Shown piece by piece: positions 6,301-9,685 of a DNA stretch of 9,685 bases. The notes under the pieces are model-generated. The model did no database searches, had not been told where the DNA came from, and saw only the letters and a list, made by a program, of their open reading frames with translations. Made by a program: the position numbers and the translations under genes. The stretch is from CAUYUA01 sp963575675 (GTDB taxonomy: Bacteria > Pseudomonadota > Alphaproteobacteria > Azospirillales > Azospirillaceae). Every line of letters starts with the position of its first letter. Within the stretch, counting starts at the first letter, position 1. Where the stretch lies: assembly GCA_963575675.1 (NCBI GenBank), contig CAUYUA010000012.1:1-9685 (forward strand), read 5' to 3'.

Positions 6301-9272
6301 CACTCAGCGCGGCGCTCGCATCCGGAGACACCCTTTATGGCTCCATCGACGGAGGAGCCACTTGGATCAACATCACGTCCAAAGTTTCAGGAACTTCCGT
6401 CTCATGGGATGGCGTCACGCTCTCTTCCGGCGCAAACACAATCGAGTTCAAAGTAACCGATTCCGCCGGAAATGAAGGAACTCCAGAAACTCAAAGCGTT
6501 ACACTCGATATGACGGCGCCCGCCATCACCGTCAGCGGAATTGATATCTCAAACGACACCGGGACCAGCGAGAGCGACTTCATCACAAAAACCGCCGCAC
6601 AGACTATAACCGCAACACTCAGCGCGGCGCTCGCATCCGGAGACATCCTCTATGGCTCCATCGACGGTGGAGCCTCTTGGATAAACATCACGTCCAAAGT
6701 TTCAGGAACTTCCATCTCATGGGATGGCGTCACACTCTCTTCCAGCGTGAGCGCAATCGAGTTCAAAGTAACCGATTCCGCCGGAAACGACGGAACATCC
6801 CAATCTCAGAGCGTTACGCTCGATACAACGGCGCCCTTCGTCACCATCGGCAGCATCGATGTCTCAAGCGACACCGGAACCAGCGAGAGCGACTTCATCA
6901 CAAAAACCGCCGCACAGACCATAACCGCAACACTCAGCGCGGCGCTCACATCCGGAGACATCCTCTATGGCTCCATCGACGGCGGAGCCTCTTGGATAAA
7001 CATCACGTCCAAAGTTTCAGGAACTTCCATCTCATGGGATGGCGTCACACTCTCTTCCAGCGTGAGCGCAATCGAGTTCAAAGTAACCGATTCCGCCGGA
7101 AACGACGGAACATCCCAATCTCAGAGCGTTACGCTCGATACAACGGCGCCCGCCATCACCATCGGCAGCATCGATATCTCAAGCGACACCGGAACCAGCG
7201 ATAGCGATTTCGTCACAAACACCCCTTCTCAGACCATAACCGCAACCCTCAGCGCTTCTCTGGCGTCCGGAGACATCCTGTATGGCTCCATCGACGGTGG
7301 AGCCACTTGGACTAACGTCACGTCCAAAGTTTCAGGAACTTCCATCTCATGGAATGGCGTCTCTCTGGCGTCCGGCGCAAACACTATCGAGTTTAAAGTG
7401 ACCGATTCCGCCGGAAACAACGGAACCGCAGCGACTCAAAACGCAGCACTCGACATAACACCTCCTGGAATCGCCTCGGTAACTATTCCCGCCACAACCA
7501 TGAAAGTCGGGTCCGTCGTTACCGCCACAATTACAGTCACCAACGACGCCGACAACTACACCACCGGAAACGGCAGATTATCCGGAACCATCGGCGGTTT
7601 CGCCTTAACCAATTTCACCAGAATCAGCAACACCCAATATACGGCGCAGTTTACCGTCACCGAGGGTGGAAACAACATTCCATCAAACAACGAAATTCCC
7701 GTCAGCCTTAACATAACGGACAGTCTTGGAAACATATCTACAGACTTTGAAACTGCAATTTCTCAATCGGGAGATATCATTGACGCCAACACGCCCAATA
7801 TTACGTCCGCTTCATTTAATATAACATCAGGCTCTATAGGAATAGGCGGAAGAGTTACTCTGACCGTCACAGCGGATGAATCTGGTTATACACTCGATCC
7901 GTCCTCGACCATCAACGGCCAAACCATCTCTAGTTTTCATGACAATGGAGATGGGACATATGACATTACTTATGTTGCGGCTCAGAGCCATGATTCAGTC
8001 GCCAACGACGCCCAAATCCCCGTGAATATTATCTTTAGAGATTCTTCGGGCAACGTCAGCGCTCCATATACAACCTCGCCTTCCGCCGAAGAGTCCCCCG
8101 CCATCGACACATCTCCTCCTAACGCCCCCACCATTTCCAGCCCAACCGCAGGCATTCACTTCCCCTCGTCCACCACCTCGACAATCATCGGCGGAACCAC
8201 AGAGCCCAATGCAACTGTTTTCCTTTATAAAGACGGCGAGCTAGTCGCAACAGTTGTCGCCAACGCCTCTGGAGCATGGTCCACAACCGTCACCGGGCTC
8301 TCCGAAGGACAACAGTCTTTCTCTGTAAAAGCCGCAGACACGGCAGGAAATATCGGAGAGTTCTCCACCATTCTTCAAGTCACTGTGGACGAATCCTCTA
8401 AAAACAACGCCTCCCAGCAACAAAGCGAAGTCGTCTATATCCCACAGCAAAATCAATCCACGGTTCCAAGACCATTCGAACGCGCTTCCGAAAGCGCCTC
8501 CCTCTTAGAAACATCCACCAACAGGAACGCCAGCACCACCCAAACCAGCGGCACAGAAACCGACGGAAAAAAAGTCAACGCCAATGCAACTTCTCTGAGC
8601 AACACCGACAACAATGCTGGAAACGCCAACACCAACGCAACCTCCCTGAGCAACACCGACAACAACGGGAAGAACGCCAACACCAACGCAACTTCCCTTA
8701 ACAATACGTCTGCGGGTTCTAAAGACGCCTCTTTTGGATATAGCTCCAGTGGATTCACATCCGGATTCAGCAACCGCAGCGGAAGTGGGCTGGGAGGAAA
8801 TGGGCTTAGAACCCTAGGCGGGCTGGGTGGAAACGGGCTTGGAATTCCGGGCGGGTTAGGAAATCGCAGCGGCGGCCCAACGGAAACGCCCTCCAATTCC
8901 ATCACCGTAGAACAACGCCCTGCGTCGCAACAAAATCAGCAGCAGAACCAAACGCAAAGGCCGACGTCACGCAACAACAACCAGCAAGATCAACAAAATA
9001 ATACTCAGAATACACCGCCTCCACAGCAAGACCAACAACAGAAAAGACAACCGGTAGAACAAGAACAAAACAATCAAGAGTCTCCTTCTCCTAGCCCCCA
9101 GGGAGGACTCTTTGACGCGAACCAGAATTTTGCGTCCGTCTTCAGCTCCGGCGCGCTTTCGTTCAGCGACCAAGTCTTCGTCGTCTCGAACCAATTTGAT
9201 GTTCATCGAATGCAAATTGCCAAAGCCCTTGCGGCTCTCCCGACGCCGCCCTCATCACATCTCGCCGCCTAA
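3..9272 (+). CDS. Giant DUF4347 / beta-propeller / Ig-repeat surface protein, probable type I secreted adhesin (5' partial)
   Basis: The reading frame is open from the window edge to TAA at 9270-9272, giving 3089 visible residues. The Met at base 18 is not taken as the start because DUF4347 homology already runs through it and the frame stays open upstream. Domain order: C-terminal half of DUF4347 (to about residue 112); a propeller-like region (about 113-521); a cadherin-like segment (about 522-677); an ELWxTDG-type propeller (about 678-1073); cadherin/Ig-like segments (about 1074-1755); seven Ig-like repeats (1759-2483); two further Ig-like copies and one bacterial Ig domain (to about 2793); a Ser/Asn/Gly/Gln-rich tail; and a C-terminal segment. 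This architecture, the near absence of cysteine (residues 44 and 756 only) and the TolC-like neighbour fit a large type I secreted, cell-surface adhesin. No RTX motifs are seen. The ligand and adhesive role are inferred; secretion by the neighbouring system is likely but not proven. Confidence 0.93.
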   Translation, partial: SLAYQMAFDKVGTGERLPETNLLDATVQRELSEIGQSLTANGDILIYGCDIARGTTGQRFINSIAALTHKDIMASIDATGETGKGGNWTLESSTDSSRESLQENIFKSSTYDHYDHTLATYYGGYVTSTATSSVYLIQSYIDSNGDVYDALNKDGSILIYKHTISNGGWSLVTTLQPASSFISELNGYNDIGFAVDSSHNIHLAFAGYKLVNSSDGNPFSMQKGIYYSSYNGTSWSSVATLDSQTLPSVFTKALDRWVTPFIQIDNSGHIDIAYQKYIKDNGNQQIYIRTDNGAGGFTSSTVYDASEEVNLKYLLKNQSGELAVVYSRTQSNDIYTATSSNWSLSTLSLDNSTSSYYYTMYGASYDANHHINVLYNDDSYSTYGFGVISNESGSWSTPINSLIVDDGTTPRHSLPIPLATASNIYVDSEGDKFFIALESDDLSDPVNFPYKYFIYGQQNGSSTWVKGYTNIAELNNTINSGDVSSTYFSIQGTASNLLIQSIDSTNHTARYLEGLQSDFVAFTNTTSNTAPSLSGNGRSPYDVSGGAPVDLFDGVHASTNDSGQTFTGLTLTASNVTDSGESLTIGGVNVALVNGTNVTLPTGDGSASVSINNNTATITITGMSLNDADMSALIDRITYHNNTPSPSTATPRTISITQITESGSNTNSATPNLAATITVKNGPTSAFFRATNGVDGYELWGYNETTGRYTMLVDLNPILGGNNRANGVNAGNGQIMAQYNGKLYFSGSDGSKLGNLGNPFCELYSFDGRSVSLVSDIYGSGGGSNPSSLFVWNNKLYFVATTAANGRELYSYNGTGSPTRISDLASGSDDGLGASSQMVAFDGALFFTDKNGGLQKLTTSGNISTVEARNVGNLQVASGKLWFQVDVTGSTGYALQHLSSASATPTTYGPTYAVNYVIGSDGTYIYAITNNQVSTGGSYGLYKTNGVTSTTLWSGAAALSASSTIVINGNVYIATDPGYGDPNSGAEITQYNPTNNTLSLLKDINPGSGSSITTNTSFSLYNGRVYFQASNGSSGRELWVTDGATNGTTQVLDINPTGDGFNGSVGGPSFLGFSGDVAPILRGINPISYNAGDSAKNIASQISIIDIDQENLVGASVRISSGLQSGDALHFTNMLGITGNYDSSTGVLTLTGEATQQNYQTALRSITFTSSAALATPRTIIISADDGTLTSLDSIVSVNGPVVSTTSSVLSESPASAITATAADPGITITSTNQNWNNGRLDVQITRNAARTTNGSGNTDTLALPTTGSGIVYSGGFVYRDGVNGAIIGAAAVGSVIGGGKLTITLNANATDADVQKIAKAITYSNSAATNQSRTVTFTATDGNGAVGSGIRTIVTGVAITSIEVPSNNTYHSGQNLDITVRYSDAVVVTGAPFISLALDNGVVNAAYNAGASTSTSLVFRYTVGANDSDIDGIIVNPSITLNGGGIKNGASNVSEIFPTPVPSTSGVLVSNTTNTPPTLTNVSTLTNGTEDVAYQITYAALAAAGNEADADNDAISFRVETVSTGALYTNATLTTQVTAGTTLLSSGDSWYWMPATNASGADLNAFTIKAWDGTETSTTATQVKINLTEQNDAPLLENTASPTLGSVNQAQVNAPTNGSISGGVLVSDLIDNGGPINNFSDVDSNSTVGIAIIGTDTSHGLWHYTIDGGANWSAVGAVNDSGNALLLSANANTRLYFQSSSATYSGSINNGITFRAWDGSSGTAGNKVSTSSTGGATAFSTAYDTVSLTISDTTPPDITINGVDISNDTGASDSDFVTKIAAQTITATLSASLASGDILYGSINGGSSWIDITSKVSGTSVSWDGVTLSSGVSAIEFKVTDSAGNDGTASSQNVTLDVTAPTIAISGIDISSDTGTSDSDFITNTASQTITATLSASLASGDTLYGSIDGGATWTNITSKVSGTSISWDGVTLSSGANAIKFKVTDSAGNDGTPETQSVTLNATLATISGIDISNDTGTSNSDFITKIAAQTITATLSASLGSGDILYGSIDGGSSWTDITSKVSGTFVSWDGVTLSSGASAIEFKVTDSSANDGTVATQNVTLDTTAPTINGIDISNDTGTSESDFVTKTATQTITATLSAALASGDTLYGSIDGGATWINITSKVSGTSVSWDGVTLSSGANTIEFKVTDSAGNEGTPETQSVTLDMTAPAITVSGIDISNDTGTSESDFITKTAAQTITATLSAALASGDILYGSIDGGASWINITSKVSGTSISWDGVTLSSSVSAIEFKVTDSAGNDGTSQSQSVTLDTTAPFVTIGSIDVSSDTGTSESDFITKTAAQTITATLSAALTSGDILYGSIDGGASWINITSKVSGTSISWDGVTLSSSVSAIEFKVTDSAGNDGTSQSQSVTLDTTAPAITIGSIDISSDTGTSDSDFVTNTPSQTITATLSASLASGDILYGSIDGGATWTNVTSKVSGTSISWNGVSLASGANTIEFKVTDSAGNNGTAATQNAALDITPPGIASVTIPATTMKVGSVVTATITVTNDADNYTTGNGRLSGTIGGFALTNFTRISNTQYTAQFTVTEGGNNIPSNNEIPVSLNITDSLGNISTDFETAISQSGDIIDANTPNITSASFNITSGSIGIGGRVTLTVTADESGYTLDPSSTINGQTISSFHDNGDGTYDITYVAAQSHDSVANDAQIPVNIIFRDSSGNVSAPYTTSPSAEESPAIDTSPPNAPTISSPTAGIHFPSSTTSTIIGGTTEPNATVFLYKDGELVATVVANASGAWSTTVTGLSEGQQSFSVKAADTAGNIGEFSTILQVTVDESSKNNASQQQSEVVYIPQQNQSTVPRPFERASESASLLETSTNRNASTTQTSGTETDGKKVNANATSLSNTDNNAGNANTNATSLSNTDNNGKNANTNATSLNNTSAGSKDASFGYSSSGFTSGFSNRSGSGLGGNGLRTLGGLGGNGLGIPGGLGNRSGGPTETPSNSITVEQRPASQQNQQQNQTQRPTSRNNNQQDQQNNTQNTPPPQQDQQQKRQPVEQEQNNQESPSPSPQGGLFDANQNFASVFSSGALSFSDQVFVVSNQFDVHRMQIAKALAALPTPPSSHLAA
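353..1580 (+). other. AT-rich probable beta-propeller region of the giant protein
   Basis: About 410 residues show a recurring pattern: an IY/YY strand, a short turn, N-G-x-W, and then a hydrophobic strand with D-x-x-G/H-x-I-x-hydrophobic. Examples are NGGWSLVTTL then VDSSHNIHLAF, NGTSWSSVATL then IDNSGHIDIAY, SNWSLSTLSL then YDANHHINVLY, and SGSWSTPI then VDSEGDKFFIAL. About six blades can be counted by eye, as in sialidase-like propellers, but no catalytic set is recognised. The DNA is clearly more AT-rich than the downstream part of the same gene. The fold is assigned from pattern only. Confidence 0.5.
1581..2049 (+). other. Cadherin-like adhesin segment
   Basis: The segment opens with NTAPSLSG and contains VDLFDGV, LTLTASNVTDSGESLTIGG, SVSINNNTATITITG and the closing LIDRITYHNN with TPRTISIT. 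This combination, particularly the predicted-helix-then-Tyr motif ending in the repeated ITY/ITF strand, is typical of cadherin-like modules in large bacterial exoproteins. A related module recurs at 3237-3600, which has LRSITFTSSAALATPRTI. The segment bridges the two propeller regions. Confidence 0.55.
2050..3235 (+). other. ELWxTDG-type propeller repeats
   Basis: About eight blades recur with the pattern LYF-x-A/G, then G-x-ELW/ELY-x-x-(D/N)G, then a strand ending in DI/DL-x-x-G. Examples are GYELWGYNE, CELYSFDG, GRELYSYNG, YGLYKTNG and GRELWVTDG followed by TTQVLDINPTGDG. This is the ELWxTDGT repeat family found in hyalin-like and other large secreted bacterial proteins, and it probably forms a beta-propeller. 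The middle blades (about 2570-2960) are the most divergent. One of the protein's two cysteines (residue 756) is here. Confidence 0.7.
3237..5280 (+). other. Mixed cadherin-like and Ig-like modules before the repeat array
   Basis: At least four modules can be seen. A cadherin-like unit occupies 3237-3600 (SYNAGDSAKNIAS to IIISADDGT). A second, with GSGIVYSGG and TDADVQKIAKAITYSNS, runs to about 4077. Then comes an Ig-like unit beginning ITSIEVPSNNTYHSGQ with SDAVVVTGAP (about 4080-4413), a form common in secreted adhesins. The remainder (about 4422-5270) begins NTPPTLTN, contains ADADNDAISFRV and AFTIKAWDG, and ends in TFRAWDG and TVSLTISDTTPP. Composition is strongly GC-rich in parts. Boundaries are approximate. 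Confidence 0.6.
5292..7466 (+). repeat. Seven tandem Ig-like repeats, 103-105 residues each
   Basis: Units begin at each (V/I)DIS or IDVS: 5292, 5607, 5916, 6225, 6540, 6855 and 7170. Lengths are 315, 309, 309, 315, 315 and 315 bases, with a last unit of about 297. Each unit reads (I/V)D(I/V)S-x-DTG-x-S-x-SDF, then QTITATLSA, SGD-x-LYGSI, GG-x-(S/T)W, SKVSGT-x-(V/I)SW, FKVTDS and a linker usually ending TAP or TPP. This is the bacterial Ig-like repeat widespread in type I secreted adhesins, where tandem copies form a long stalk. The acidic DTGxSxSD loop is a plausible calcium site, by analogy with calcium-stiffened adhesin repeats; that part is inference. Confidence 0.92.
6540..7169 (+). repeat. 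Recent tandem duplication of repeat units 5 and 6
   Basis: Units 6540-6854 and 6855-7169 differ at about 10 of 315 positions when aligned by eye. They are identical for 168 consecutive bases (6669-6836 and 6984-7151). All other neighbouring pairs are visibly more diverged. This is a recent duplication or gene-conversion event and a likely site of copy-number change. Confidence 0.9.
7467..8102 (+). other. Two diverged copies of a second Ig-like domain
   Basis: Two segments of about 106 residues share the same plan: a strand with (S/T)V or ITSA at the start, G-x-x-(V)T-x-T(I/V)T, then D-(N/E)-x-x-x-T, then a (G)T-I-x-G strand followed by F, N/DG-x-x-Y, and (N)(N/D)-x-(I)PV then DS-x-GN-(I/V)S. 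They run from about 7467 to 7780 and from 7790 to 8100. They are unlike the 103-105 residue array, so the stalk changes domain type here. The DNA of the second copy is somewhat more AT-rich than the array. Confidence 0.6.
8103..8395 (+). other. Bacterial Ig-like domain
   Basis: The segment has IDTSPPNAPTI, then GGTTEPNATVFLYKDGELV, SGAWSTTVTGLSEG, FSVKAADTAGN and VTVDES. This is the standard pattern of a bacterial Ig domain of the type that follows repeat arrays in secreted adhesins: G-(T)-x-EP-x-(A/S)-x-V, then DG, then G-x-W-(S)-x-T, then (V/A)-x-DxAGN. It is the last recognisable folded domain before the low-complexity tail. Confidence 0.75.
8577..8720 (+). repeat. Asn/Thr-rich short tandem repeat in the tail
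   Basis: Three units start at 8577, 8622 and 8673: NANATSLSNTDNNAG, NANTNATSLSNTDNNGK and NANTNATSLNNTSAGS. They are 15, 17 and about 16 residues. The repetition is visible at DNA level as well, with AACGCCAACACCAACGCAAC in the last two. This is a minisatellite-like, disordered linker. Confidence 0.9.
8787..8873 (+). repeat. Glycine/leucine-rich 11-residue repeats
   Basis: Two 33-base units encode GLGGNGLRTLG (8787-8819) and GLGGNGLGIPG (8820-8852), followed by a partial third unit, GLGNRSG. The preceding residues (SSSGFTSGFSNRSGSG) are also glycine/serine-rich, giving a flexible or self-associating segment. Confidence 0.85.
8910..9101 (+). other. Gln/Asn-rich low-complexity stretch
   Basis: About 64 residues consist mostly of Gln and Asn with Pro, Thr, Arg and Glu interspersed, for example ASQQNQQQNQTQ, NNNQQDQQNNTQN, QQDQQQKRQP and EQEQNNQESPSPSP. 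No fold is expected. The composition resembles prion-like or amyloid-prone segments, though the many prolines and charges argue against simple amyloid. Confidence 0.85.
9102..9269 (+). other. C-terminal segment, possible type I secretion signal
   Basis: After the low-complexity tail the composition returns to normal: FDANQNFASVF, ALSFSDQVFVVSNQFDVHR, then MQIAKALAALPTPP and a terminal LAA. A final hydrophobic/amphipathic stretch of about 50 residues is where type I substrates carry an uncleaved secretion signal. The signal has no strict consensus, so this is inferred from position and from the TolC-like neighbour. Confidence 0.45.
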
Positions 9273-9278
9273 CTCGCA

Positions 9279-9302
9279 CGTCGTCCAGCAGCTTGCTCGA
9301 CG
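9279..9302 (+). other. Small intercistronic hairpin
   Basis: CGTCG (9279-9283) can pair with CGACG (9298-9302), and AGCA (9287-9290) with TGCT (9294-9297). This leaves a 3-base loop and a 3-base bulge on the 5' side. No T-run follows directly (TTTT is 10 bases later), so it is not a typical terminator. It could trim transcript levels between the two genes or be chance. Confidence 0.3.
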
Positions 9303-9323
9303 CCCCGATATCTTTTCCTTGCC

Positions 9324-9327
9324 AGAG
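9324..9327 (+). promoter_or_regulatory. Weak ribosome-binding site for the TolC-like gene
   Basis: AGAG lies 9 bases before the ATG at 9337. It is a short, imperfect Shine-Dalgarno match with reasonable spacing. Translational coupling to the upstream gene is unlikely to be tight, since the stop codon is 64 bases away. Confidence 0.35.
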
Positions 9328-9336
9328 ATCGCTTCT

Positions 9337-9685
9337 ATGGGATTGCTCAATAAAGCATCAACACGCCTCCCGTCCGCATGCTTGTTTTCTATAGCGCTGT
9401 TGGCGGCAGCCTGTTCAATCAATCCGGAACCTCTGACCGACGCCGAACGTCACGAGCGAATCAAAACCGATTTGGCGCGAATCTACGCTGAAACCGCTCC
9501 GATCAGCGGCCCCATCAGTCTGGAAGAAGCCATGGCTCGCGCGATAAAGTTCAACCTCGACCGTCGGGTCGAGTTGTTGAACAACGCGGTCGCCAACAAT
9601 TTACTGGATTTGGCGCATTATGACCTTCTTCCTAAAATAGTGGCGGACGCCCACAACCCCCCAAAACTTCAACAGCAAGGCTCCA
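9337..9685 (+). CDS. TolC-family outer-membrane lipoprotein, type I secretion channel (3' partial)
   Basis: 116 complete codons are visible from ATG at 9337. The start is chosen because it gives a lipoprotein signal: N-region Lys6 and Arg10, a hydrophobic core, and LLAAA-Cys26. The mature part has SINPEPLTDAERHERI, then PISGPISLEEAMARAIKFNLDRR (residues 55-77, here split as PISGPISLEEAMARA and IKFNLDRR) and LLDLAHYDLLPKIVADA. SLEEA-x-xRA-x-x-(F/Y)N followed by a helix ending LLP is the N-terminal signature of TolC-type channel proteins, in the subgroup with lipoprotein signals. It would form the outer-membrane duct exporting the upstream giant protein. It starts 64 bases after that gene, on the same strand, with no convincing terminator between. 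The last 10 residues (NPPKLQQQGS) fit the family poorly and follow a run of six C, so a frameshift is possible. Confidence 0.88.
   Translation, partial: MGLLNKASTRLPSACLFSIALLAAACSINPEPLTDAERHERIKTDLARIYAETAPISGPISLEEAMARAIKFNLDRRVELLNNAVANNLLDLAHYDLLPKIVADAHNPPKLQQQGS

Noticed and set aside
5429..7204. Arg/His-rich open frames in a second + frame (5429-5641, 6095-6475, 6677-7204)
   Set aside because: They repeat the same translated motif because the underlying DNA is the Ig-repeat array. Their length follows from the repeat period and they have no independent start signals or recognisable domains.
5292..7466. CRISPR-like array from regular repeats
   Set aside because: Units are about 309-315 bases, in frame and fully coding, with no unique spacers. 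They are protein domain repeats.
8453..8905. Minus-strand 150-codon open frame with Leu/Pro repeats
   Set aside because: It is the antisense shadow of the Asn/Thr and Gly/Leu repeats of the giant gene; its repeated segments only mirror those repeats.
65..9304. 13-base match CTTGCTCGACGCC at 65-77 and 9292-9304
   Set aside because: It is short and occurs in unrelated contexts (coding and intergenic), with no flanking mobile-element structure. Chance is the simplest explanation.
9279..9316. Hairpin plus T-run as an intrinsic terminator between the two genes
   Set aside because: The stem is bulged and the T-tract is short and 10 bases away, so it does not meet the usual form. Co-transcription remains more likely.

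Overview
The window is almost entirely one giant, 5'-truncated gene on the + strand (bases 3-9272, at least 3089 residues), followed after 64 bases by the start of a TolC-family outer-membrane lipoprotein gene (9337 to the window end, 3'-truncated). A TolC-type efflux protein beside a very large repetitive exoprotein is the usual arrangement of a type I secretion system and its adhesin. It points to a Gram-negative (diderm) bacterium; the sequence does not fix the taxon. The other long open frames on both strands are shadows of the giant gene, most visibly in its repeat array.

Layout of the giant protein, numbered from the first in-window Met at base 18 (not the true start): the C-terminal half of a DUF4347 domain with its YGCD motif (bases 3-352); an AT-rich probable beta-propeller (353-1580); a cadherin-like segment (about 1581-2049); a second propeller of the ELWxTDG type (about 2050-3235); several cadherin/Ig-like segments (about 3237-5280); seven tandem Ig-like repeats of 103-105 residues (5292-7466); two copies of a different Ig-like domain (7467-8102); a final bacterial Ig-like domain (8103-8395); a long low-complexity tail with an Asn/Thr-rich tandem repeat, a Gly-Leu repeat and a Gln/Asn-rich stretch (8396-9101); and a short, more ordinary C-terminal segment (9102-9269) that may hold the secretion signal. 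Only two cysteines were found in the visible protein, and no RTX nonapeptide repeats.

The second gene encodes a lipoprotein signal and the N-terminal part of a TolC-family protein. It is probably co-transcribed with the giant gene and probably forms the outer-membrane channel through which the giant protein leaves the cell. The inner-membrane ABC transporter and the membrane-fusion protein are not in the window and would be expected nearby.

The most interesting points are: the record of recent and nested duplication in the repeat array; the sharp base-composition change between the first propeller and the rest of the gene; the unusual Gln/Asn-rich tail before the C-terminus; and the DUF4347 Cys motif, which resembles caspase-like folds. 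Nothing here is a demonstrated new system. The best reading is a previously uncharacterised member of a known class of giant secreted adhesins.
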